Of a DNA stretch of 5,996 nucleotides, positions 1 to 5,439 are shown piece by piece. Each line of letters begins with the position of its first letter. The stretch's first letter is position 1. Origin of the DNA: Acidobacteriota bacterium (GTDB taxonomy: Bacteria > Acidobacteriota > Blastocatellia > Pyrinomonadales > Pyrinomonadaceae). Location: positions 1 through 5,996 of the forward strand of contig QHXE01000498.1 in NCBI GenBank assembly GCA_003222835.1. Reading direction: 5' to 3'. The position numbers and the translations under genes are program-made. Under the pieces are notes generated by a model. It made no database searches, was not told where the DNA came from, and saw nothing but the letters and a program-made list of their open reading frames with translations.

Positions 1-223
1 TTACCGTAAGATCAACGCGATGGACATACGCCATCTCTCTTCTGCCGGATACGCCTTGAAAGACCAATTCTGGTGCTTGTTCAATTTCAATACCCAGCAT
101 CCGCCCGATATCAGAGTGAAACAAAGAAACATCCGCACCTGAATCAACCAATGCGATGACATCCTTATGTCTACCTCCTTTAATAAGACGAACGATGAGA
201 TAGGGCCTCTGAAACGGTCTCAC
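1..223 (-). CDS. Retropepsin-like aspartic protease, partial (C-terminus beyond left edge)
   Basis: This is the N-terminal part of a small retroviral-type aspartyl protease. On the minus strand the frame reads RPYLIVRLIKGG, then DVIALVDSGADVSLF, the retropepsin catalytic signature (hydrophobic stretch, Asp-Ser-Gly, then A-D; DSG codons at 137-145). Further on, FQGVSGR looks like the flap region. Such proteins act as homodimers, each chain giving one catalytic Asp (family knowledge). Only about 74 codons are visible, roughly half of a typical bacterial member, and the frame is still open at base 1. The start is uncertain. GTG at 221-223 is the only usual start codon between the upstream in-frame stop and the conserved core, but it has no Shine-Dalgarno. 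The natural start is probably the ATG at 262-264, one base out of frame. It follows the 65-codon gene at 261-458 and was probably cotranscribed with it. The substrate is unknown. I am sure of the fold and unsure whether the gene is intact. Confidence 0.75.
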   Translation of the reverse strand, partial: MRPFQRPYLIVRLIKGGRHKDVIALVDSGADVSLFHSDIGRMLGIEIEQAPELVFQGVSGRREMAYVHRVDLTV

Positions 224-264
224 GGATCTTAATGGTTTTGAATTTCAGTGTAACGAAATCTCAT
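224..264 (-). other. Frame-broken N-terminus of the retropepsin-like gene
   Basis: An ATG at 262-264 overlaps the TGA of the preceding gene (ATGA). It reads MRFRYTEIQNH and then stops at TAA. The protease frame is open just past this point, from CCATTAAGA onward. Adding one A to the run of four (T run at 236-239 on the plus strand) would give MRFRYTEIQKPLRSVRPF running straight into the protease core. A one-base deletion, or a sequencing or assembly error in the A run, explains this best. A programmed -1 shift is possible, but the run is short and no good slippery heptamer is present. Confidence 0.6.
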
Positions 265-458
265 GCCAGTGGGACGAGGGCAGAATCGAACGAGGGGACT
301 TTGAATAGGATGGTGTCTTTGTAGCCGCGGCGTTCGGCTTCGTTCGTTGCTTCAAAGGCATCATCCCCAACGCCGACAATCCTTTCTTCGGATTCATCGA
401 TAGCCACCCATTTGTTTTCGTAGTTCTCGAGTTGCGCGGAAATTGTTGCTAATTCCAT
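261..458 (-). CDS. Small DUF5678-like protein
   Basis: This 65-residue soluble protein has no signal peptide or membrane segment. It starts MELATISAQLENYENKWVAI, has a middle with GDDAFEATNEAERRGYKD, and ends LFKVPSFDSALVPLA. The pattern KWVAIDE, then a G-D turn, then an alanine-rich helix, then LFKVPSF matches my memory of the DUF5678 family, whose members are about this size and have no established function. The ATG at 458 has a GAGG Shine-Dalgarno eight bases upstream, the clearest ribosome site in the window, and a good promoter lies further upstream. The stop overlaps a possible ATG of the downstream aspartic protease gene, so the pair looks translationally coupled. I infer a functional pair, with the small protein as partner or substrate of the protease, but the sequence does not show this. 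The acidic composition would also fit an antitoxin-like role; there is no direct support for one. Confidence 0.75.
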   Translation of the reverse strand: MELATISAQLENYENKWVAIDESEERIVGVGDDAFEATNEAERRGYKDTILFKVPSFDSALVPLA

Positions 459-481
459 TACGATCGCCTCGGATTGAAGAA

Positions 482-510
482 ATTATGTCCACATCGAGAA
501 TACAAGTAAA
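482..510 (-). promoter_or_regulatory. Sigma70-like promoter for the DUF5678/protease unit
   Basis: On the minus strand, TTTACT (505-510, four of six matches to TTGACA) is followed after exactly 17 bases by CATAAT (482-487, five of six matches to TATAAT). Transcription would start near 475, giving a leader of about 17 bases that holds the GAGG ribosome site before the ATG at 458. Spacing and position both fit. It has not been tested against the organism's own promoter consensus. Confidence 0.5.
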
Positions 511-552
511 GCGTTATTGATTGGAAGCATGCGCCCTTTCCCGTAATGCTGT

Positions 553-580
553 TTGACTAGTCTTCTAATCCTTACATAGA
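553..580 (+). promoter_or_regulatory. Weak candidate promoter for cysS
   Basis: TTGACT (553-558) is a good -35 box, five of six matches. The best -10 at usable spacing is CATAGA (575-580, 16-base spacer), which is poor. Transcription would begin only a few bases before the ATG at 591, giving an almost leaderless mRNA, in line with the absence of a ribosome-binding site. Treat this as a guess. Confidence 0.2.
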
Positions 581-590
581 CTCGCATCCA

Positions 591-1991
591 ATGCTTCGAA
601 TCCACAACACGCTCTCTGGTCAACTCGAAGAATTTCGTCCTCTCGCCGAAGGCGAAGTGAAATTCTATTACTGCGGGCCGACGGTTTGGGACTACGGGCA
701 TATTGGGAATTTTCGCTCGGCGATTGGGGCGGATGTATTGCGGCGATATCTGAAGTTCAAGGGCCTGCGCGTGACGCAGGCGATGAATATTACCGATGTC
801 GACGACCGCATCATTACGAAGGCGCAGGAGAGTGGCAAGACGATCGACGACTACACACAGAAGTACATTGAAGCGTTCTGGGAAGACTTTGACGCGCTCG
901 GTTGTGAGCGGCCTGAGGTCGCGCCCCGCGCGACGAAACATATTCCAGAGATGGTCGCCCTCGTCAAAAAGCTGAAGGAACGCGATCATGCCTATCAATC
1001 GGACGGCTCGATCTATTACCGGATCAAATCGTTCCCTGATTATGGCAAGCTCTCCAAGATCAATTTCGAGGGCAACATCGAAGGTGGCAGCGAGCGCGTC
1101 GACACAGACAAGTACGACAAGGAAGACGCGCGCGATTTCGCTCTATGGAAAGCTCCCAACCGCCCGAACGAACCGGCCTGGGACACTGAGATAGGTCGCG
1201 GCCGGCCCGGTTGGCATATCGAGTGCTCGGCGATGTCGATGAAGTATCTCGGCGAAACCTTCGACCTTCATCTCGGTGGCATCGATCTGGTTTTTCCGCA
1301 TCATGAGAATGAGATTGCGCAAAGCGAAGGCGCGACGGGAAAACAATTCGTGCGCTACTGGCTGCACTTTGAACACCTGAAAGTCGAAGGCGAAACGATG
1401 TCAAAGTCGAAAGGCAACTATTACACGTTTCGCGATCTGACAGACAAAGGCTTTTCGCCGGCGGCGATCCGCTACTTTCTGCTCAGTGTTCCCTGCCGTA
1501 AGCAGCTCAACTTTACGTTTGATGCGCTACACGGCGCGGAGAAGACCGTCGAAAGCTTGCGCGATTTTCGCGTGCGTTTGGAAGAAGCCAAAACTGAGGC
1601 CGGTCGGAACAACGAACTTCACGACGCAACTCAACAGGCGCTGACAGAATTCGAAGCTGGGATGGACGACGATCTAAACACGTCCGTGGCGCTCGCCGCA
1701 GTACATGAACTGACTCGCGAAGTGAACACAGCTCTAGCCAGACGCATCTTGCGTGAAGACAACAGACGCGAAATTATCGCCGCCATCGAACGCATCGACA
1801 GCGTTCTGAACGTCATCGGCCGTCCGCAACGAGAGATGCTCGATGAAGAAATTCAGAAGCTGATTCACGAGCGGCAGGAAGCGCGTCATCGCCGCGACTT
1901 TGCGCGCGCCGATGAGATTCGGAAACAACTCGCCGAGCGGGGGATCGTCTTGGAGGATACCAAAGACGGCGTAAGGTGGAAGAGGAAATGA
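591..1991 (+). CDS. cysS: Cysteine--tRNA ligase
   Basis: This cytoplasmic class I aminoacyl-tRNA synthetase charges tRNA-Cys with cysteine using ATP. At 466 residues it is full length for the bacterial family. The N-terminus MLRIHNTLSGQLEEFRP aligns with other CysRS starts, so the ATG at 591 is right although no Shine-Dalgarno is visible. The HIGH motif is HIGN at residues 37-40. The KMSKS loop is TMSKSKGN, with MSKSK at 270-274. Zinc ligands are visible as C28 (CGPTV), C212 (WHIECSAM), H237 and E241 (HHENEIAQSE), offset by three from my recollection of the E. coli positions after the first Cys. The C-terminal part is a helical DALR-like and anticodon-binding region ending RKQLAERGIVLEDTKDGVRW, a typical CysRS tail. 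It stands alone, divergent from the DUF5678/protease pair, with a palindrome and possible terminator after its stop. No T-box leader fits in the 132-bp upstream spacer. Confidence 0.97.
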   Translation: MLRIHNTLSGQLEEFRPLAEGEVKFYYCGPTVWDYGHIGNFRSAIGADVLRRYLKFKGLRVTQAMNITDVDDRIITKAQESGKTIDDYTQKYIEAFWEDFDALGCERPEVAPRATKHIPEMVALVKKLKERDHAYQSDGSIYYRIKSFPDYGKLSKINFEGNIEGGSERVDTDKYDKEDARDFALWKAPNRPNEPAWDTEIGRGRPGWHIECSAMSMKYLGETFDLHLGGIDLVFPHHENEIAQSEGATGKQFVRYWLHFEHLKVEGETMSKSKGNYYTFRDLTDKGFSPAAIRYFLLSVPCRKQLNFTFDALHGAEKTVESLRDFRVRLEEAKTEAGRNNELHDATQQALTEFEAGMDDDLNTSVALAAVHELTREVNTALARRILREDNRREIIAAIERIDSVLNVIGRPQREMLDEEIQKLIHERQEARHRRDFARADEIRKQLAERGIVLEDTKDGVRWKRK

Positions 1992-2024
1992 CCATGCCCT
2001 GATGATGATTTCGGCGAGAGGCGC

Positions 2025-2086
2025 TAGAGTACCGACTTCAGTCGGGTTTTTCCTTGCTAGGAAGCCCCCCTGAAGCTGGTACTCTA
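2025..2086. repeat. 62-bp imperfect palindrome downstream of cysS
   Basis: The outer arms TAGAGTACC (2025-2033) and GGTACTCTA (2078-2086) are perfect nine-base inverted repeats. Further in, TTCAG (2037-2041) on the left pairs with CTGAA (2070-2074) on the right, and the centre is T- and C-rich. It fills about half of the 126-bp spacer between cysS and the channel gene. The layout, with GTACCGACTTCAGTCGG as one arm, resembles dispersed palindromes I recall from acidobacterial genomes. Other copies would have to be sought in the rest of the genome. Confidence 0.65.
2032..2051 (+). terminator. Possible intrinsic terminator of cysS
   Basis: CCGAC (2032-2036), a TTCA loop and GTCGG (2041-2045) form a short perfect stem, followed at once by G and five T (2046-2051). 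It lies about 40 bases after the cysS stop, where a terminator is expected. The stem has only five base pairs and is part of the larger palindrome, so its strength is doubtful. Confidence 0.4.
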
Positions 2087-2117
2087 ACACCGTGGACTGA
2101 GACATCTCTCTGAGTTT

Positions 2118-3140
2118 ATGGCCTCCGCGCGCATTTCTCTCCGAACATCATTTCGCATTCGCTACGCGTTAATGGCGCTGGGCGGCGCGCTTCTGTTTGG
2201 CACGGTCGGCTTCCATTTGATCGAGGGCTGGTCGCTCGCGGACAGTCTTTACGTCACCGTGCAGACGCTAACGACAGTTGGATATGGTGATCTGACGCCG
2301 CGCAACGGAACAGGCCGATTATTCGCGGTCGTGGTGATGCTGACGGGGATCGGCGGAGTTGCGCTGGCCGTCTCGACCATAGTTCAATCTGTGGTGCAGT
2401 CGGAATTGGTGGCTACCTTTGGGCAGCGACGCCGTTCGAGAATGATTAGCAAGCTTAGCGATCATTTTATTATCTGTGGCTCGGGCCGCGTGGGCTCGCA
2501 TCTGGTGCGGGACCTGGTGCGCACCGAGCAACCGTTCGTAGTGATTGAAAACGATCAGCAAAGGGCAGCGGAATTCAGTCAACGCGGCATCAACATGCTG
2601 GTGGGCGATGCTACGTTGGAGGAGAGTCTGCGTGAGGCAGGCGTCGAGCGCGCGCGAGGTCTGGCTGCGTGTCTGCCCAACGATGCCGACAATGTTTATG
2701 TCGTGCTGACCGCGCGAGATCTGAATCCGCGTCTGCATATCGTCGCGCGCGCCGCTGAAGAGCAGGCAGAAGCCAAGCTCTTGCGCGCGGGCGCGAATCA
2801 TGTGGTTGCGCCAACGATTATTGGTGGGCATCGGATGGCGGTTTCGTTGACAAAACCCGCTGTTAGCGAGTTCTTCGATTCTATTACCGGCAGCGAGCTT
2901 GGCCTGGGATTCGAACAGGTCGAAGTCGAGGCAGCGTCGCCACTGGTGGGACAGGAGCTTCGCGCAACTCCGATCCGTGCTGAACTGGACATCGTCGTCG
3001 TCAGCATTCGACGACAAAATGGCGACACGCTTTTTAATCCCGCGGGCGATACAAAGATCGAAGGCGGCGATATTTTGATCGCGATCGGGCAAGTTGAAGC
3101 CTTAATGAGACTGAACGAGCTGGCAAGCAGGAGTTCGTAG
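2118..3140 (+). CDS. Two-TM potassium channel with RCK (TrkA-N/TrkA-C) domain
   Basis: This is an inner-membrane K+ channel of the MthK/Kch type, expected to act as a tetramer with a cytoplasmic ligand-gated RCK ring. In the 340 residues, TM1 is about 15-35, the pore helix 42-52, the selectivity filter TVGYGD 53-58 (complete) and TM2 about 66-92. The RCK Rossmann domain follows: FIICGSGRVGSHLVRDL holds the GxGxxG motif at 121-126, E144 ends the second strand (VVIE), and GDAT is at 163-166. A TrkA-C domain occupies about 262-338 (SPLVGQELR, then GDTKIEGGDILIAIG). The ATG at 2118 leaves a short basic N-terminus before TM1, as usual, but has no clear Shine-Dalgarno. Aligned by eye to MthK, the Ca2+-binding residues are not kept (C185, R211 and A213 at those places), so the gating ligand is unknown. 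It is not obviously in an operon: palindromic spacers lie on both sides. Confidence 0.93.
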   Translation: MASARISLRTSFRIRYALMALGGALLFGTVGFHLIEGWSLADSLYVTVQTLTTVGYGDLTPRNGTGRLFAVVVMLTGIGGVALAVSTIVQSVVQSELVATFGQRRRSRMISKLSDHFIICGSGRVGSHLVRDLVRTEQPFVVIENDQQRAAEFSQRGINMLVGDATLEESLREAGVERARGLAACLPNDADNVYVVLTARDLNPRLHIVARAAEEQAEAKLLRAGANHVVAPTIIGGHRMAVSLTKPAVSEFFDSITGSELGLGFEQVEVEAASPLVGQELRATPIRAELDIVVVSIRRQNGDTLFNPAGDTKIEGGDILIAIGQVEALMRLNELASRSS

Positions 3141-3159
3141 CGCAAACTGTTAGTTTGCG
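3141..3159. repeat. Perfect small hairpin after the channel gene
   Basis: CGCAAACT, loop GTT, then AGTTTGCG form a perfect eight-base-pair stem starting directly after the TAG stop of the channel gene. No T tract follows (TCTGCGCC comes next), so it is a weak candidate for intrinsic termination. It may protect the 3' end of the mRNA or be a small dispersed repeat. Confidence 0.6.
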
Positions 3160-3172
3160 TCTGCGCCTTTGA

Positions 3173-3268
3173 GTCAGAACCGCCTGCGGCAGCGGGCGTT
3201 TGCTCCAAATCGATTGAGCACGAATCCAATTTTAAGATCAACCGCCCGCTACCGCAGGCGGTTCTGAC
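3173..3268. repeat. REP/BIME-like inverted repeat pair
   Basis: The left arm (3173-3198) starts GTCAGAACCGCC. The right arm (3243-3268) is its reverse complement with 25 of 26 bases matching, and a 44-base middle separates them. Each arm is itself a hairpin: on the right AACCGCCCGC, loop TACC, GCAGGCGGTT (3240-3263); on the left AACCGCCTGC, loop GGCA, GCGGGCG (3178-3198). This head-to-head pair of short GC-rich hairpins is the layout of REP pairs (BIMEs), which are moved by RAYT transposases. No such transposase is in the window. CTTTGAG occurs on both sides in direct orientation (3167-3173 and 3271-3277), as a target-site duplication would. Confidence 0.75.
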
Positions 3269-3272
3269 CACT

Positions 3273-4115
3273 TTGAGAGTTTTAATCACCGGCGGCAGCG
3301 GTTATCTGGGGACACACGTGCGCAGCTTCTTTCAGGCTGAAGATTTTTCGCGGCGCTCGCATCTGGACATGCTCAGCCCGCTGGACGCCACCAGGATGAG
3401 CGCTTATGAAGTTGTCATTCACCTGGCGGCGCACCTGAGCAAGAATCCCGCTGACGCCGAAGAATGTTTTCGTGCGAATGTCGAAGGTACGGTGAATCTC
3501 TTGCGAGAGATGGAGCCAAACTCGGTTTTCATCTTCGCTTCGACGAAAGATATTTATGGCGCGCATGCCGACGATTATGGAGAGGTGCCGGAAGATTGCT
3601 CTACTGAATACTGCGGGCAATCACCTCTGGAATGGTCGAAACTAATCGCCGAACGTTACATCGAATATTTTTCTGCGCAGAGAAATTTTCGTTCATGCAT
3701 CTTTCGGCTGTCGACAGTGTATGCACGGCCTTCGGAAGGAAACGAGAACGGTATCGTCACGCACTATGTCGAGTCGATCAAGCGCGGCTGGCCGATGCGC
3801 GTGCCGCTCGAAGGGAAACCGATACGCGACATTCTGCATGTCGAAGATTTCTCGCGCGCGTGCCAGTCGTTCATCGATTCATCGGTGACGCATGGGCTAT
3901 ACAACCTCGGCGGTGGTCGGGCGAATTCTCTGTCACTGCGCGACATCATCGACAAAGTCGCGGAGATGATTCAGTGTAATCCGGTACTTGACGAAGCGAA
4001 TCCTTTGCCGGCGCCAGTGCCTTTGCATTATGTATCTAACTTGAATCATATCCGTGAGGAGTTAGGTTGGGAGCCACAGATTGGAATTGAACAGGGTTTG
4101 CGAAGTCTATTGTAG
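3273..4115 (+). CDS. Extended-SDR NAD(P)-dependent sugar epimerase/reductase
   Basis: This cytoplasmic Rossmann-fold enzyme of the nucleotide-sugar epimerase/dehydratase group has 280 residues. The N-terminus MRVLITGGSGYLG carries the GxxGxxG cofactor motif (residues 7-13). VVIHLAA is at 48-54, the Ser/Thr region FASTKDIYG at 88-96, RDILHVEDFSRA at 185-196 and GLYNLGGG at 208-215. The tail LGWEPQIGIEQGL is typical. The stretch between GYLG and VVIHLAA is short, as in RmlD-type reductases. The usual catalytic YxxxK reads LEWSK (L119, K123), so the tyrosine is missing. The start is TTG at 3273: it gives the standard N-terminus and no ATG or GTG lies close upstream in frame. The TTG sits at the right edge of the inverted-repeat element with no good ribosome site. 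The substrate is unknown. Lying near LPS-core genes suggests a surface sugar, but the link is weak. Confidence 0.85.
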   Translation: MRVLITGGSGYLGTHVRSFFQAEDFSRRSHLDMLSPLDATRMSAYEVVIHLAAHLSKNPADAEECFRANVEGTVNLLREMEPNSVFIFASTKDIYGAHADDYGEVPEDCSTEYCGQSPLEWSKLIAERYIEYFSAQRNFRSCIFRLSTVYARPSEGNENGIVTHYVESIKRGWPMRVPLEGKPIRDILHVEDFSRACQSFIDSSVTHGLYNLGGGRANSLSLRDIIDKVAEMIQCNPVLDEANPLPAPVPLHYVSNLNHIREELGWEPQIGIEQGLRSLL

Positions 4116-4140
4116 GCTCTCCCGAACACCGATAGCAGAT

Positions 4141-4312
4141 AGGCAACTCCGAAGGAGCGTGATGTTTATAGCTCACCGCAATCCTTCACGAACTGGCTCC
4201 TTTTAGGAGCGAAATGTCTGCTACATATTTCACTCCTAAAGGAGTTGAGGAATTACTTACGTCGCAAGAACTATAAACATCTCGCGCCTAACGGTGCTTT
4301 GGCGAATTGCCT
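4141..4312. repeat. Nested palindromic element between the SDR gene and waaF
   Basis: Most of this 238-bp spacer is one nested inverted repeat. From outside in: AGGCAA (4141-4146) pairs with TTGCCT (4307-4312); GCGTGATGTTTATAG (4157-4171) pairs with CTATAAACATCTCGC (4271-4285), 14 of 15; and GCTCCTTTTAGGAGCGAAAT (4196-4215) pairs with ATTTCACTCCTAAAGGAGT (4227-4245) with one extra T. Several arms contain their own small hairpins: CTCC-GAA-GGAG at 4147-4157, GCTCCT-TTT-AGGAGC at 4196-4210 and ACTCCT-AA-AGGAGT at 4232-4245. I see no reading frame of note in it. The AAAGGAG stretch would look like a ribosome site but is about 110 bases from the waaF start. Confidence 0.7.
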
Positions 4313-4353
4313 CGAAACCAGAACGTATGACTATCAATTGAATTGAATCATCC

Positions 4354-5439
4354 TTGAGAGCCAGCGTCTTACAACCGGACCGAATTAACAAGGTCGTCGT
4401 TCGCGTCCCCAACTGGGTTGGCGACGCAGTTATGAGTGTGCCGGCATTGCGCGAGTTGCGGCGCGCACTCCCAACCGCGAACATTACTCTGGTTTCCAAA
4501 CCCGGCACCGCAGACATTTTCCAGGAGGCAGACTTTATCGACGAAGTTTTGGTTTACGATCGTTCTCGGTTAGCTTCCATCTGGAACCAGTTTCGAGTAT
4601 GGCAACGACGAAAGTTCGATCTGGCCGTGCTCTTTCAAAATGCATTCGAGGCCGCCGCGATTGCGTTTCTGGCCCGCGTACCAATCAGAATCGGTTATGA
4701 CACCGAAAGACGTGGAGCGTTGCTCAGTCATTCATTTCGCTTGCCTGATTGGAAAAATGAACGTCACGAGAGCTTCTACTACCTGAACATCATCGCCGAA
4801 CTGGAGCGACTCATAAGGGGCGCCCCGTCGGCGGAAAGCATTTCGCCGGATTTCACGCTGGCGGTTTCGGAGGACCGCAAACGAAAAGCGCGTCGACTGC
4901 TTCTTGAAGAGGGCGGGCACATTGGCGAGCCTTCGGTTCTTCTTTGTCCGGGCTCAATTAACAGTCGCGCCAAGCGCTGGCCAACGGAGCGCTACGCGGC
5001 GCTTGCCGATCGATTCATCGAATCGGGAGCTAATGTGGCATTGATTGGTTCGCCGGCCGAACTTGATGTCTCGCGACAGGTATGCGAGCGCGCTGTACAC
5101 CAACCAATCATGCTAACCGGCAAAACAACCGTTGCCGATGCGACCGCAATCATCAGCATCGCCGACGTCCTGATCACGAACGACACTGGACCCGCGCATA
5201 TTGGCGCAGCGCTGAATACGCCGACGGTCGTGATCTTCGGTCCGACTAATCCGTTAACGACTTATCCGTTTTCTCAGAATGCCGAAATCATTCGCCATCC
5301 GCCGGAGTGCGCTCCGTGCATGCTACGCGATTGTCCAATTGATCATCGTTGTATGACCGCGATCACGGTTGATGAAGTTTTCGAGCGAGCGCGCGCCATG
5401 ATGTCGCGCCGCCTAAGGGCGGAACTTCAAACTGCATGA
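4354..5439 (+). CDS. waaF: ADP-heptose--LPS heptosyltransferase II (GT9)
   Basis: This GT9 glycosyltransferase adds L-glycero-D-manno-heptose from ADP-heptose to the LPS inner core on the cytoplasmic face of the inner membrane. It has 361 residues, normal for WaaF. VVVRVPNWVGDAVMSVPAL (residues 14-32) is the N-terminal acceptor-side signature, with D24 at the place of the catalytic Asp. PGSINSRAKRWP (199-210) and NDTGPAHIGAALNTP (276-290) followed by GPTNP are the ADP-heptose binding motifs. The C-terminal Cys group C319, C322, C327, C333 is usual in WaaF-like proteins. The start is TTG at 4354: an in-frame stop lies at 4339-4341, no ATG or GTG lies between, and the first ATG (M27) is inside the signature. 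No Shine-Dalgarno is visible. The stop overlaps the ATG of the heptose kinase (ATGA), so the two are coupled. WaaC or another GT9 member is possible but less likely. Confidence 0.9.
   Translation: MRASVLQPDRINKVVVRVPNWVGDAVMSVPALRELRRALPTANITLVSKPGTADIFQEADFIDEVLVYDRSRLASIWNQFRVWQRRKFDLAVLFQNAFEAAAIAFLARVPIRIGYDTERRGALLSHSFRLPDWKNERHESFYYLNIIAELERLIRGAPSAESISPDFTLAVSEDRKRKARRLLLEEGGHIGEPSVLLCPGSINSRAKRWPTERYAALADRFIESGANVALIGSPAELDVSRQVCERAVHQPIMLTGKTTVADATAIISIADVLITNDTGPAHIGAALNTPTVVIFGPTNPLTTYPFSQNAEIIRHPPECAPCMLRDCPIDHRCMTAITVDEVFERARAMMSRRLRAELQTA

Noticed and set aside
1..162. A strong AAGGAGGT before an ATG (minus strand, ATG at 160-162) opening a 53-codon frame
   Set aside because: It overlaps the protease catalytic core in another frame, its translation has no family features, and the protease frame is clearly the conserved one. 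The Shine-Dalgarno-like stretch encodes the Lys-Gly-Gly part of the protease.
236..244. Programmed -1 ribosomal frameshift joining the ATG frame to the protease frame
   Set aside because: The shift direction would fit, but the site (CAA AAC) is not a good slippery heptamer and no clear downstream stimulatory structure was seen. A one-base deletion or sequence error is simpler.
459..590. T-box or other riboswitch leader for cysS
   Set aside because: The spacer is only 132 bp, is shared with a divergent promoter, and shows no T-box sequence or terminator stem before the ATG.
483..998. Antisense frame of 171 codons running from the divergent spacer into cysS
   Set aside because: Most of it is opposite conserved cysS sequence, and it would cross the promoter of the DUF5678-like gene. 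No family resemblance.
2319..3092. Long antisense open frame (257 codons) opposite the channel gene
   Set aside because: It is a shadow of a well-supported channel/RCK coding sequence. The protein shows no recognisable domains and no start signals.
4245..4277. TTGAGG and TATAAA as a promoter for waaF
   Set aside because: The spacer is 21 bases, too long for a normal sigma70 promoter, and the TATAAA is part of the palindrome arm.
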